Part shown: piece by piece, positions 33,330-40,786 of the stretch
Numbering within the stretch: the first letter of the stretch is position 1
Layout: every line of letters starts with the position of its first letter
Translations under genes and position numbers: made by a program
Source of the DNA: Butyrivibrio hungatei DSM 14810
GTDB lineage: Bacteria; Bacillota; Clostridia; Lachnospirales; Lachnospiraceae
NCBI RefSeq assembly: GCF_900143205.1
Contig: NZ_FRDH01000008.1
Location: 62,001-126,000 of the forward strand
Direction: 5' to 3'
DNA length: 64,000 nt
Notes under the pieces: model-generated
Told to the model about the DNA's origin: nothing
The model's database searches: none
The model's input: only the letters and a program-made list of their open reading frames with translations

Positions 33330-34663
33330 TATTCCCACCTGCCTATTGCATTCACTGTCCTATATTCAGTCAGTACCTCATCAAATCTCCCAATTTCATA
33401 CATGTCTTTTGCATAACTGGATATCTCACCTACATTGTATATATCGACTCCAATTTGTTCAAGCATTACTTTTGAGCTTATTTTTTGACTGTCAATATAG
33501 GTATTCTGATCTGTGTAAATTCCACCTTTATTGATAAAATCCTGAAAATCTTTAGCATGGTATGACTCATGCACCAATACATATTGTTGCTTGTTTTTAT
33601 CAATAGTGGGTTTTATAAATATCGTGTTACTCCCAGCGTCAAACCTGCCAACAGTCTTGGGTTGTAATTCTGAATCCCCAATAATAACAAACTTAGGGCA
33701 ATTAACATCTGATAATCTTGTCAGCTCTTTTGCTTTGTCAATTTGATTTTCTATTCTGTGTAACTCTTTTGGTTTAACAGATGCATTGTCAGAAAGATAT
33801 ATTTCATTTCTGCTCCCCTTGATTGCAGTTGATGTGATAGTTTCTCCTTTTGTCTGAGCTGAATACTTTTTATCTGGGTCTCTTTCAACCTTCTTATAGT
33901 CTTGATTGTATTTTTCAGAAAACTCAATGCGCTGATTCCTCTTTTCAGCCTCACCCTGATCTCTGAATGTGTGTGCCACTCCACCAGACTCATAAGCTGT
34001 CAGTTTTTTTCCATTGTAGTCCAGAGAACACCTGCAATTATCATGTCTCATAAAGACCTCTCTTGGGACTGATGGATAAATATACTCTCCTGTGAGACCA
34101 TCACACCATTTGCAACAGTCAGAACCACCATACCTGACAACCTTTGCCCTGATTCCTGCCTTATGCTGAAACTTGGCATTTTTCTTGACAGTGTCATCAA
34201 CAACACTGCGAGCATGTGTCTTGACAGGCTCATTAAGGAGCCACTTTGCATTGTCCACATTGTCCTCAGATGCAAGTCTCTGGACAAATCCGTCTATCCT
34301 GTCCTCATCAAGGTCTGCTCTTTGTGCTTTTAAGCGGATTCCTGCATTATCATTTATTGCCTTTTGCACCTGCTCCGCAAAATCAGCAATCATTTCATGA
34401 TCCGTCCCCAGAGAGTCAGTCATGACTCTTTCAGCAATGTTGTAATACATTTTGCCATCTGGGAGGACTTCTGAGCTAATCTCTGACTGGAATGCATTTG
34501 CCCTTGCTGTGCCAACTGCCTCTGCATACTTGTAAGCATCTGTATAGGTGGCAGTCCCAGCCTCAATCTTTTTGACCAGTGCTCTCATGTTAGCATCTTT
34601 AATACAATTCTTTTCAAACTCATCATTGATATTTTTAATCAGCTCTGGGCAAATATCTTTCAT
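33329..34663 (-). CDS. MuF-like minor head protein with C-terminal HExxH domain
   Basis: 444 residues. The N-terminal ~220 are a minor head protein, ending in the metal-ligand pattern CCKWCDGLTG ... MRHDNCRCSLDY of MuF-like proteins. After a charged linker (~225-280) comes a different domain with LVHESYHAKDF; His365, Glu366 and His369 form a zinc-peptidase HExxH, with a possible third ligand in DEVLTEYRT. The 3' end is noticeably more AT-rich than the first half. Such two-part proteins are carried in the virion and may deliver a toxin or modify the host on entry. Confidence 0.82.
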   Translation of the reverse strand: MKDICPELIKNINDEFEKNCIKDANMRALVKKIEAGTATYTDAYKYAEAVGTARANAFQSEISSEVLPDGKMYYNIAERVMTDSLGTDHEMIADFAEQVQKAINDNAGIRLKAQRADLDEDRIDGFVQRLASEDNVDNAKWLLNEPVKTHARSVVDDTVKKNAKFQHKAGIRAKVVRYGGSDCCKWCDGLTGEYIYPSVPREVFMRHDNCRCSLDYNGKKLTAYESGGVAHTFRDQGEAEKRNQRIEFSEKYNQDYKKVERDPDKKYSAQTKGETITSTAIKGSRNEIYLSDNASVKPKELHRIENQIDKAKELTRLSDVNCPKFVIIGDSELQPKTVGRFDAGSNTIFIKPTIDKNKQQYVLVHESYHAKDFQDFINKGGIYTDQNTYIDSQKISSKVMLEQIGVDIYNVGEISSYAKDMYEIGRFDEVLTEYRTVNAIGRWE

Positions 34664-34670
34664 TGTGACC

Positions 34671-35324
34671 TCAACTCATATTCTCAAGTCCCTTTATGAT
34701 ATTGGATGCATCAAAGCTCTTAATTGACTTGAGCTGTTCAATGATCCTTGAGACAGTCTCCTTGACCAGTGTTTTCTTGTCATCAGAGATATTCTTAACA
34801 GCACTCACAAGGTCTGTGAGCGTTGACTGTATGCTTTCAATCTTGGCTGCTGTGTCTGTCCCACTAGTTGCTGTTGTTCCAGTGCTTGCCGATGTCCCAA
34901 CACTAGATTTAGAGCTCCCTGAGCTGCTGCCTCCTGAGCTCTTTGACCCTCCGCTTGACTTACTGCTGCCACCTGCTGCCTTGGAGCTCCCTTTAGAGCT
35001 TGTGGTTTTCTCCTTGGCAAACTCAGACTTTGACCTGATATTCCTTATTTCCTGCAAAGCCTTGTTCTGATATTCTTTTCTGATGGCATCTTTCTCAGCC
35101 TGATTCTTTGCTCCCTTAAGGGCAGCATTCATCTCAGCTTGGAGTTTTTCCTTGACTAGGGCAACCTCCATTTTCCCAGCATCATTGAGCCCAGCAGTTG
35201 TCAGACCAATGATCCTTGTAGCCTTGGCAGATGTTTTCTTTTTGCCCTTCTTTCTGCCCTTCTTTTTCCCCTTTTTCGTGTAATTCTCATAATATTCATG
35301 AGCCTTAGCTGCATCATAAGCCAT
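34671..35324 (-). CDS. Lys/Ser/Gly-rich head-region protein
   Basis: 217 residues of unusual composition: a Lys-rich stretch (~18-30), a helical part (~45-100), then a long low-complexity Ser/Gly/Lys region (~108-150) and a C-terminal helix. It is four bases after the portal gene. A nucleic-acid-binding or internal head protein is possible given the charge. I cannot assign a family. Confidence 0.7.
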   Translation of the reverse strand: MAYDAAKAHEYYENYTKKGKKKGRKKGKKKTSAKATRIIGLTTAGLNDAGKMEVALVKEKLQAEMNAALKGAKNQAEKDAIRKEYQNKALQEIRNIRSKSEFAKEKTTSSKGSSKAAGGSSKSSGGSKSSGGSSSGSSKSSVGTSASTGTTATSGTDTAAKIESIQSTLTDLVSAVKNISDDKKTLVKETVSRIIEQLKSIKSFDASNIIKGLENMS

Positions 35325-35326
35325 AA

Positions 35327-36742
35327 TTATCCAAGCTCCTTTAACAGATTCTGGAGCTGTTCCAGAACATTATCCAGTCCCTCATCACCCATGGTGCCAT
35401 CACCCTCAATGCCAAACTCCTCTTTGAGCTCATCCTCATCAATGCCCTCAAAGATATCCTCCTCAGGCTCCTCCATAGGTATGCCAGTCATTCTCTCAAT
35501 GGTCTTTTGGTTGATTGCATCTGGCACTGCCTGATTTATCTTGAGGACTGCATCACCAAAGGAGCCAATTGCGCTGTTATCCATTGTGAATGCAGGTTTC
35601 CAGAGTGGTGTTGTCTCATAGAGCGCATTTCTGTTGTAGTGGGTCTCATCCCTTAGGGATGCTGCAACCAGTCCAACATTAAGGAATCCTGAGCCAAATG
35701 TCTCCTGAGCCTTGACAGCAAGTCTTTCAAGGTCTGCATGAGCTGCCTTGATGGACTCAGCACTTGATGGATTGTTGGAAATAAAGCCAAGGTCATCAGT
35801 TGTGAGACCTGTTATTCCTGCAAAAGCCTTTGCATAAGTGGTCAGCTGTTCCACCAGAGGAGACACAGAGCCCTGTGTGAACTGCCCCATCTGAGGCATA
35901 TTGCCCTCGTCATCCCTTGTAACCTCAAGAAACTGTGAATATTTTGCCCTCACAGTATCAAAATTACTATCCTGAGATGTCCCAAGGATATACTTTTGTG
36001 GGAAAGAATAAAACTCAGCTGCAACCTCCATTCTGGTAATTGTGAATCTTGCTTTATCCTGCAAGTCCATGCAATCCCTACTTATGCGAGATTGACCAAA
36101 TGGTCTGTTTGCATCTGGGCGATAGATTATAGGCACCAGCAGAGGATAGCCTGTTGGATTGTCTATAATCTGGGGCTCTTTCTGCCCCTTGTAATATATC
36201 TGGGTCTCCTCTGGAGTGAAATATGCATCCACAAGGACTGTTCCCTTATCATCTGTCTCAAGGATTGCATAACCCTCTTTCAGGAGGTTTGTTATAGGAT
36301 CAATGATTCCTGTTGCGTTTTTACCATCAATGACCTGCAATCTTGGGTAGTCGTCCTCATCAGCTGAGATGTAAACAAAGCAACATGCACTGATAAGAGC
36401 TGACCTGATGGCTGAATCAAAGAAAATATCCTTGCTGTTCATCTGGAATATTTCCCACAGGTCAAAATTGTCATTGTCAAAACCATCAAACAAGAGTCTG
36501 TTTGCCAATGAGTCAACAGCCTTGGCGCACCAGCCAAGTTTTGAGCCATACTTTGCTTGCAAATCCATAGGGATAACAGGTGATGGGTCAACCTTGAGAT
36601 TCTTGAGCTCATAATAGTCATATCTGGTCTTAGCCCAAGCCTTTTTCTTATTCAGTTTGCTTTTCAGGTATGCTCTGCCTTTTAATTCACTTATTTTTGA
36701 CTCTAATTCACTCATTTTTGACTCTTGATCCTTCTCTTTCAA
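35327..36742 (-). CDS. Portal protein (SPP1 Gp6-like)
   Basis: 471 residues. It forms the dodecameric ring through which DNA is packaged. Typical elements are YYELKNLKVDPSPVIP and WCAKAVDSLANRL near the start, RPFGQSRISRD and DLQDKARFTITRMEVAAEFYSFPQKYIL in the middle, and a Ser-Ala-Glu rich helix NPSSAESIKAAHADLERL. The C-terminal ~50 residues are very acidic. The first 25 residues are coiled-coil-like and ATG 36712 is another possible start. Confidence 0.93.
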   Translation of the reverse strand: MKEKDQESKMSELESKISELKGRAYLKSKLNKKKAWAKTRYDYYELKNLKVDPSPVIPMDLQAKYGSKLGWCAKAVDSLANRLLFDGFDNDNFDLWEIFQMNSKDIFFDSAIRSALISACCFVYISADEDDYPRLQVIDGKNATGIIDPITNLLKEGYAILETDDKGTVLVDAYFTPEETQIYYKGQKEPQIIDNPTGYPLLVPIIYRPDANRPFGQSRISRDCMDLQDKARFTITRMEVAAEFYSFPQKYILGTSQDSNFDTVRAKYSQFLEVTRDDEGNMPQMGQFTQGSVSPLVEQLTTYAKAFAGITGLTTDDLGFISNNPSSAESIKAAHADLERLAVKAQETFGSGFLNVGLVAASLRDETHYNRNALYETTPLWKPAFTMDNSAIGSFGDAVLKINQAVPDAINQKTIERMTGIPMEEPEEDIFEGIDEDELKEEFGIEGDGTMGDEGLDNVLEQLQNLLKELG

Positions 36743-36823
36743 AATTCTTTTCTGCGAGATATTGACACAGTAACTGGGGGAGTGAAGTTGTCAGCTGGGG
36801 GATGGGTAGTACCAGCCCCCATG

Positions 36824-36858
36824 TCAGAAAAAATCTGATGTTATTAAATTTTTTCTGA
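36824..36858 (-). terminator. AT-rich inverted repeat between HNH and portal genes
   Basis: TCAGAAAAAAT (36824-36834) and ATTTTTTCTGA (36848-36858) are exact inverted copies. The stem carries its own T run and could weakly terminate or stabilise mRNA upstream of the portal gene. The 160-bp gap around it holds no convincing gene. Confidence 0.45.
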
Positions 36859-36904
36859 TGAATTTTCCTCTCCCAGAAATTAAATTCATTTTTAACACTT
36901 GAGC

Positions 36905-37231
36905 TCAAAAATTTTTCCAATCGCAAGACAACTTGATACTGCTGCCAGCTGCTTGCTGTTGCTGGGTGTAATCAAGCAACTTGTTGGACTTGAGCCTGTT
37001 GCAAATCCAATGAGCAAGCTGCAAGTTGTCCATTGCACTTGGATGTCCTCCTTTGCTGACTGGGATGATGTGATCCACAGTTGCACTCATTGGATGTGGA
37101 GACTTGAGTGTCATGTCCACAGGTTTCCCACAGATAGCACACACTGACTGTGTTGCCAGTATGCGCTTGCGGTTTCTCCTATAGGGACGCTCATGCACTC
37201 CGTTGTGATCCGACCTCTTATGTGTTGCCAT
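36905..37231 (-). CDS. HNH endonuclease of the packaging module
   Basis: About 108 residues: CAICGKPVD, the core VDHIIPVSKGGHP and DNLQLAHWICNRLKSNKL give a complete Cys-bracketed HNH site. ATG 37231 is close to a GGAGGAG site. HNH proteins beside portal and terminase are typical of phages that cut at cos ends and support TerL in cleavage, so a cos-type packaging mode is likely here. Confidence 0.9.
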   Translation of the reverse strand: MATHKRSDHNGVHERPYRRNRKRILATQSVCAICGKPVDMTLKSPHPMSATVDHIIPVSKGGHPSAMDNLQLAHWICNRLKSNKLLDYTQQQQAAGSSIKLSCDWKNF

Positions 37232-37250
37232 ATACTCCTCCGTATAACAA

Positions 37251-37283
37251 AAAGACACTACCCATTCAATGGATAGCGTCTTT
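37251..37283 (-). terminator. Intrinsic terminator ahead of the late operon
   Basis: On the minus strand AAAGACGCTATCCATT pairs with AATGGGTAGTGTCTTT (two G-U pairs), followed by TTTTTG, only ~20 bases before the HNH start. It should separate early from late transcription unless bypassed. Confidence 0.75.
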
Positions 37284-37338
37284 CCGAGTCTACTTGATTT
37301 TTAGGAGGAGATTTTCTCTTTTCTCTCACTCTTGCTCA

Positions 37339-37400
37339 ATATCATGATATCACATTGAATGGTATTATAAAGTATCATTAAGTATCATTTAGTATCATCT
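37339..37400. repeat. 10-bp tandem repeats and palindrome with TATCAT core
   Basis: Four back-to-back decamers (GGTATTATAA, AGTATCATTA, AGTATCATTT, AGTATCATCT; 37361-37400) are preceded by the palindrome ATATCATGATAT (37339-37350), which has the same core. They overlap the stop codon of the DUF1492-type gene and lie upstream of the late operon; a protein binding one helix face per turn would fit. Confidence 0.8.
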
Positions 37401-37831
37401 TTTTTCAGCTCCTTTGAGAGGTTTAATAAGGCTGTCCCATGCAGTTTTAAGACATGTTTCTCTGTATATCCCATTTTCTCTGCCACCTGCTGCCAGCTTA
37501 GGAGCTTTCCGCAATCATTATCCATGTAATACCAGCGCATGACTTCTCTCTCATTTGAGCACTCTAGTTTTGAGATGTAGGACTCAGCCTCTGCTTTTCT
37601 CTGCCTAAGTCCTAAGATGGATGAGTCTATTTCCTGCTGAATGTCAACTATCTTGGCAGCTGTCTTTGAGAGTGTGTCCTCTGGTGTGGACTGTACTCTG
37701 TCACCATCATAAGTGATTCCTTTGGGTAATAAGGACAGCTCCTCTCTCCTCCTCATCTCAATTAGGTGCATCAATTCAGACTGCTCTTTCCTGATCTGCT
37801 TAAAATACTCTTTAACCTCTTGTGTTGTCAC
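37385..37831 (-). CDS. Phage transcriptional regulator, DUF1492/sigma-region-4-like
   Basis: 148 residues. A helical, charged N-terminal part (~1-95) is followed by MRWYYMDNDCGKLLSWQQVAEKMGYTEKHVL..., a helix-turn-helix like region 4 of sigma factors. Proteins of this type end the early region in siphophages of Firmicutes and are thought to switch on late genes. That fits the terminator and repeats that separate it from the HNH gene. Confidence 0.8.
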   Translation of the reverse strand: MTTQEVKEYFKQIRKEQSELMHLIEMRRREELSLLPKGITYDGDRVQSTPEDTLSKTAAKIVDIQQEIDSSILGLRQRKAEAESYISKLECSNEREVMRWYYMDNDCGKLLSWQQVAEKMGYTEKHVLKLHGTALLNLSKELKKDDTK

Positions 37832-37884
37832 CCCTCAACTCCTCCTTTAATCCTGCTGCCTTGGCAGCTTATTTAAGTCTCCTC

Positions 37885-38367
37885 TCATGTAAAATGGTTT
37901 CCTTCTTTATAGGCTGATGGTAAAGGCATCCATGCTTTTGGTTTTAATCTCTGCATGTGTTCACCACAATTATTGAATGGAACACACCACCATAATCCAT
38001 CACCAAAGTATGAAGCCATCATCACTTGATATGTTTCATGCCAATACGCCGTAACTAATACTTCTCGTCTGTCTTCTGGCAACCTCTCGCTAACAGGAAT
38101 CCAACTTGGATATGGTGTTACTGAGGGCAAAGCTCTTATTTTTTTAAGCGCATTAACTGAATTGTTATGTTGAACTATTCGAACGACATCATCTCTATTC
38201 ACTATATCCTCGCAAGACTCTTGCTCTAACATTCCAATAACATACTGCAAAGCATCTTCAAAGCAATGGTCACTCCCTGTCTGTCCGTATATAGGGCATA
38301 ATTCGCATAAATCACTATGCAATTCACTGTATGATTTCATACAATGTAGTGCTATTTCTTTTGTCAT
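37885..38367 (-). CDS. DUF551-domain phage protein
   Basis: 160 residues. The C-terminal half has the DUF551 pattern: WIPVSERLPEDRREVLVTAYW, then WWCVPF and KAWMPLPSAY. The N-terminal half has several Cys and a coiled section. DUF551 proteins are frequent accessory genes in phages; no function is established. Confidence 0.8.
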   Translation of the reverse strand: MTKEIALHCMKSYSELHSDLCELCPIYGQTGSDHCFEDALQYVIGMLEQESCEDIVNRDDVVRIVQHNNSVNALKKIRALPSVTPYPSWIPVSERLPEDRREVLVTAYWHETYQVMMASYFGDGLWWCVPFNNCGEHMQRLKPKAWMPLPSAYKEGNHFT

Positions 38368-38495
38368 TCTTCTACCTCGCTAAACTCATTGTATGGATGC
38401 AAGCACTCATCATAAGATGGACACTCCATAAAGCTAGAGTTCCCATTTTCTCCATGTGTTTCCTCGCATAAATCTTTGTATGTATGGACACTCAC
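38364..38495 (-). CDS. Small acidic Cys-containing ORF (43 aa)
   Basis: Opens with GTG 38495 and ends TGA overlapping the next ATG (ATGA). The product is acidic with spaced Cys (DLCEET, MECPSYDECLHPY). The ribosome site is weak, so the call rests on the coupling and on protein-like composition. Confidence 0.45.
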   Translation of the reverse strand: MSVHTYKDLCEETHGENGNSSFMECPSYDECLHPYNEFSEVEE

Positions 38496-38507
38496 TATCT
38501 CTTTCTC

Positions 38508-38735
38508 TCATTCAATTTTCTCCAGCGTTTCAGGATCAATTCTGAACACCTTAAGCTCATTGGGGAGTCCCCAGTCTGTCATGCTGTGATTTATAATCAC
38601 ATGGATGTTCTCAATTGGATGTGTTTTGTAATCCTCCTCAAAGCAATATGTGGTTTCAGGGTAACAATAATAAACTCCTTCCACATAAGCTGGGTGGTGT
38701 AACGACTTAGCTCTATACTTCTTTGGTTTAATCAT
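38508..38735 (-). CDS. Uncharacterised 75-aa phage protein
   Basis: Soluble and basic at the N-terminus (KPKKYRAKSLHH), then a hydrophobic/aromatic stretch and FRIDPETLEKIE at the end, a form seen in many small early phage proteins. It overlaps no larger gene and is coupled to the tiny membrane gene before it (ATGAATG). Function unknown. Confidence 0.65.
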   Translation of the reverse strand: MIKPKKYRAKSLHHPAYVEGVYYCYPETTYCFEEDYKTHPIENIHVIINHSMTDWGLPNELKVFRIDPETLEKIE

Positions 38736-38831
38736 TCATCTCACCATCCCTATCTTGTATGATACATAGGCAATCCAGAGCAGGAATGCTCCTGCAAGGA
38801 TGCATATAATCTTTTCAACCATCTCTCTCAT
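38736..38831 (-). CDS. 31-aa membrane peptide
   Basis: A single helix (IICILAGAFLLWIAYVSY) with short charged ends. It overlaps the end of the upstream small membrane gene and ends at the next start. Too short for a family call. Confidence 0.45.
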   Translation of the reverse strand: MREMVEKIICILAGAFLLWIAYVSYKIGMVR

Positions 38832-38937
38832 TCTCTTTGTCCTGCTGCCTCTTGATGTCATCTCTTATGGACTCATAGTCTGTAATAGCAACAATCAATA
38901 GCAATATCCCCAACAATAAAACAATAGCTGCTTTCAT
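38815..38937 (-). CDS. 40-aa membrane protein
   Basis: One N-terminal helix (AIVLLLGILLLIVAIT) and a charged helical tail (SIRDDIKRQQDKENER). The start overlaps the previous stop (ATGA). This shape is common for small phage proteins anchored in the membrane; function unknown. Confidence 0.55.
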   Translation of the reverse strand: MKAAIVLLLGILLLIVAITDYESIRDDIKRQQDKENERDG

Positions 38938-39104
38938 TCCCTCATCCTGTCTTTCAGGATAACAATGTATAGGTTATCCTCTTTGTCATATTCATACCCA
39001 GTCTTATAGCCATCAGTCTCCAATTTGTTCATGATCCCAATGGCATCATACTTTCCATTTCGTCCCTCAACCTTTATCCTGTCACCAGCTTTAAACCTGC
39101 CCAT
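38934..39104 (-). CDS. 56-aa KOW/SH3-like small protein
   Basis: Begins GRFKAGDRIKVEGRNGKYDA, like a small beta-barrel with a KOW-type loop, and ends in a charged strand (NLYIVILKDRMRE). It is coupled at both ends to neighbours. Nucleic-acid binding is possible but not shown. Confidence 0.6.
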   Translation of the reverse strand: MGRFKAGDRIKVEGRNGKYDAIGIMNKLETDGYKTGYEYDKEDNLYIVILKDRMRE

Positions 39105-39338
39105 TTAAGAATCCTCTTTATCATTCAGTGTGAGCTGCCTCTCATAAGTGCCAGGTGAGACAATGCCATTGTGAAATAGTTTCATTCTGATGTCATAACC
39201 TTCCTGAGCGTCTTTTGACTGTCTCTGAAAGTCTTTCCTGAGCTCTGAGCTATTCTGGGTATCAACAATGATGTCCACAATCTCATCAAGGAGATTTCTT
39301 GCCTCTGTGTCTGTCAGGATTCTCCCTGTTTTATACAC
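39105..39338 (-). CDS. Uncharacterised 77-aa phage protein
   Basis: Starts with GTG 39338, five bases after a perfect AAGGAGG. It is acidic and helical, with LTDTEARNLLDEIVDIIVD and YERQLTLNDKE. Adjacent to the 56-aa gene. No known family. Confidence 0.65.
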   Translation of the reverse strand: MYKTGRILTDTEARNLLDEIVDIIVDTQNSSELRKDFQRQSKDAQEGYDIRMKLFHNGIVSPGTYERQLTLNDKEDS

Positions 39339-39423
39339 TGCTGCCTCCTTCCTGCTCTGGGATTTCTCCCAGAGACTTTATAAACATGGCTTTCAGAGTC
39401 TGTGTGATAAATTCCTTAGCCAA
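39331..39423 (-). CDS. Possible 30-aa ORF
   Basis: A short open frame from TTG 39423 to TAA overlapping the next GTG start, with a helical sequence (AKEFITQTLKAMFIKSLGEIP). There is no clear ribosome site. It fills an otherwise empty 90-bp gap; kept only as a weak candidate. Confidence 0.25.
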   Translation of the reverse strand: MAKEFITQTLKAMFIKSLGEIPEQEGGSSV

Positions 39424-39427
39424 AAGG

Positions 39428-39646
39428 TCAATTTAAGACATCCATGTCCCCAGTATTATTAAATCCATCACAGATTGCCTGAACAAGGCATTTCTCAATC
39501 TGGTCATCAGTAAAGCCATTTGCTCTGAATTGTTCAATGACCATGGCAACAATGCCAACATACTCTTTCTGGAAATCCTCTCCTGAGTCAGCTTTAACTT
39601 TTATTTCTATCTTTCCTGTCTCAGTATTTATCTGTGCTTTAATCAT
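39428..39646 (-). CDS. Uncharacterised 72-aa phage protein
   Basis: Two N-terminal strands (KAQINTETGKIEIKVK) followed by helices (FQKEYVGIVAMVIEQFRANGF; DDQIEKCLVQAICDGF). A typical small early-region protein. It overlaps the preceding gene by eight bases. Function unknown. Confidence 0.65.
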   Translation of the reverse strand: MIKAQINTETGKIEIKVKADSGEDFQKEYVGIVAMVIEQFRANGFTDDQIEKCLVQAICDGFNNTGDMDVLN

Positions 39647-39803
39647 CCTCTGTGCCCTCCTCAGGAATCACTGCGTAGAGCTTTGAGCCTCTGTGGATTC
39701 CATGTGAGACAGCTTGTGGTGTTATTTTTAAGATTCTTGCAAGGTCATGGCAATTGTCTCTGACTGCAACAATGTTCCCTTGCTTGTCATATTTTGCAAT
39801 CAT
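39639..39803 (-). CDS. 54-aa small helix-turn-helix-like protein
   Basis: Residues ~21-45 (DLARILKITPQAVSHGIHRG) look like the helix-turn-helix of Cro-type proteins. It starts at ATG 39803, overlapping the stop of the zinc-finger gene. It may bind DNA; too small to be sure. Confidence 0.55.
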   Translation of the reverse strand: MIAKYDKQGNIVAVRDNCHDLARILKITPQAVSHGIHRGSKLYAVIPEEGTEDD

Positions 39804-40189
39804 AGCTCCTCCTTATCATTTACCCTGTGCCATGGCTCCCAGCTGATTCTTATTCCACAGCTGGGGCATTTCTCACAGTCAACCTCATTCTGCTTTCCGT
39901 AGTCCCAAAATCCATAGCCACACTTAGGACAATATGGGTCATCCATGAGACCCTTGATCTCAACTGGATAGATTCTGCCAACATCTGCTCCATTGCATCT
40001 GGCACCACATAGCCATTGCTCACACTCTCTGCAACATTTAAGAGGACAGATGATGTCATCTAAGGTGAGCGCAACATCCCAGAGGTTTCTTTTGTTGCAT
40101 GTATGCCCTGAGAATTTACACTCCTTTATCTGGGACAGGTAATCAAATATGCTAATTTGCCCTTTTATTTGTCCACTCATTTCCCTCAT
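39800..40189 (-). CDS. Cys-rich phage protein with zinc-ribbon motifs
   Basis: About 129 residues. It starts with GQIKGQISIFDYL, a common opening of phage accessory proteins, followed by C-pairs: CPLKCCRECEQWLCGARC, CPKCGYGFWD and CEKCPSCGIRISW. These could fold as two zinc sites. ATG 40189 is preferred over the longer frame, which would overlap the previous gene by 77 bases. Function unknown. Confidence 0.7.
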   Translation of the reverse strand: MREMSGQIKGQISIFDYLSQIKECKFSGHTCNKRNLWDVALTLDDIICPLKCCRECEQWLCGARCNGADVGRIYPVEIKGLMDDPYCPKCGYGFWDYGKQNEVDCEKCPSCGIRISWEPWHRVNDKEEL

Positions 40190-40355
40190 GATTCCATGTA
40201 CAGCATTCACAGAAATAGCTGCAGCCATATGCCTCTCTTACTCCAGCGCACATGTTTTTCTTTATCTGCTCACTGTCAACTTTGCGCTCCTCCTTGGAAT
40301 GAAAGAGCTTATGAATAAAATATCTGATGTAATCGAATAAACTAAAATGTTCCAT
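40152..40355 (-). CDS. Uncharacterised 67-aa phage protein
   Basis: Opens with EHFSLFDYIRYFIHKLFH and ends with a Cys cluster (CSYFCECC). Such openings (xxFDY) recur in this early operon, including the next gene, and suggest a shared origin. It may bind metal. Overlaps the following gene. Confidence 0.55.
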   Translation of the reverse strand: MEHFSLFDYIRYFIHKLFHSKEERKVDSEQIKKNMCAGVREAYGCSYFCECCTWNHEGNEWTNKRAN

Positions 40356-40362
40356 GTTTACC

Positions 40363-40503
40363 TCATAACTGTGTCAGAGGGCAGCCTGAACAGAATTTCT
40401 CAATAAAGTAATCAGGATCAACACCTGCTGCCTCTGCCCTGAATTTACAATATCCATCACAGATAGATTCCTTGATGGTCTCTATCTGCTCAGGTATTGT
40501 CAT
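40363..40503 (-). CDS. 46-aa Cys-motif phage protein
   Basis: I start at ATG 40503, coupled as ATGA to the previous stop. The form MTIPEQIETIKESICDGYCKF ... CSGCPLTQL with CxxxC and CxxCPL is very common among small siphophage proteins and probably binds zinc or a cluster. The longer frame to 40566 lies inside the neighbour. Confidence 0.7.
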   Translation of the reverse strand: MTIPEQIETIKESICDGYCKFRAEAAGVDPDYFIEKFCSGCPLTQL

Positions 40504-40772
40504 GTCACTTTTGTTTTTGCGCCTGTGATTATAATTTGTGTCTCTGTAAGTCTTTGGTTGTTCCATAGTTTTATCCCCTTAAGGCTCCCTATCCTGAGAT
40601 ACCTATAACCCTCTCCAAATACATAGAGCGAATATCTCATGATAGGTGGTTTATGCTCTGCCAGCTTGCCCATTCCAAATTCAAGGACACCTGTTTTCTC
40701 TGATCCGTCCTTGAAAGTGATGGTCACAAGCTCATCAAGAAAGCAATTCAGTCTCTTATTGTTTCCACTCAT
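40500..40772 (-). CDS. Uncharacterised 90-aa phage protein
   Basis: A small beta-rich protein: LVTITFKDGSEKTGVLEFG resembles an Sm-like or SH3-like strand pair, followed by SLYVFGEGYRYLRIGSLKGIKLW. The repeating strand-turn pattern suggests a nucleic-acid-binding barrel; this is inference from pattern only. Confidence 0.6.
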   Translation of the reverse strand: MSGNNKRLNCFLDELVTITFKDGSEKTGVLEFGMGKLAEHKPPIMRYSLYVFGEGYRYLRIGSLKGIKLWNNQRLTETQIIITGAKTKVT

Positions 40773-40786
40773 AAGCTGTCCCCCTC

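Noticed and set aside
36708..36926. 72-residue minus-strand ORF between HNH and portal as a small terminase
   Set aside because: It overlaps both neighbours, has no ribosome site, and its sequence is not protein-like for TerS.
37361..37400. CRISPR-like array
   Set aside because: The units are 10 bp without spacers, and no cas genes are present anywhere in the window.
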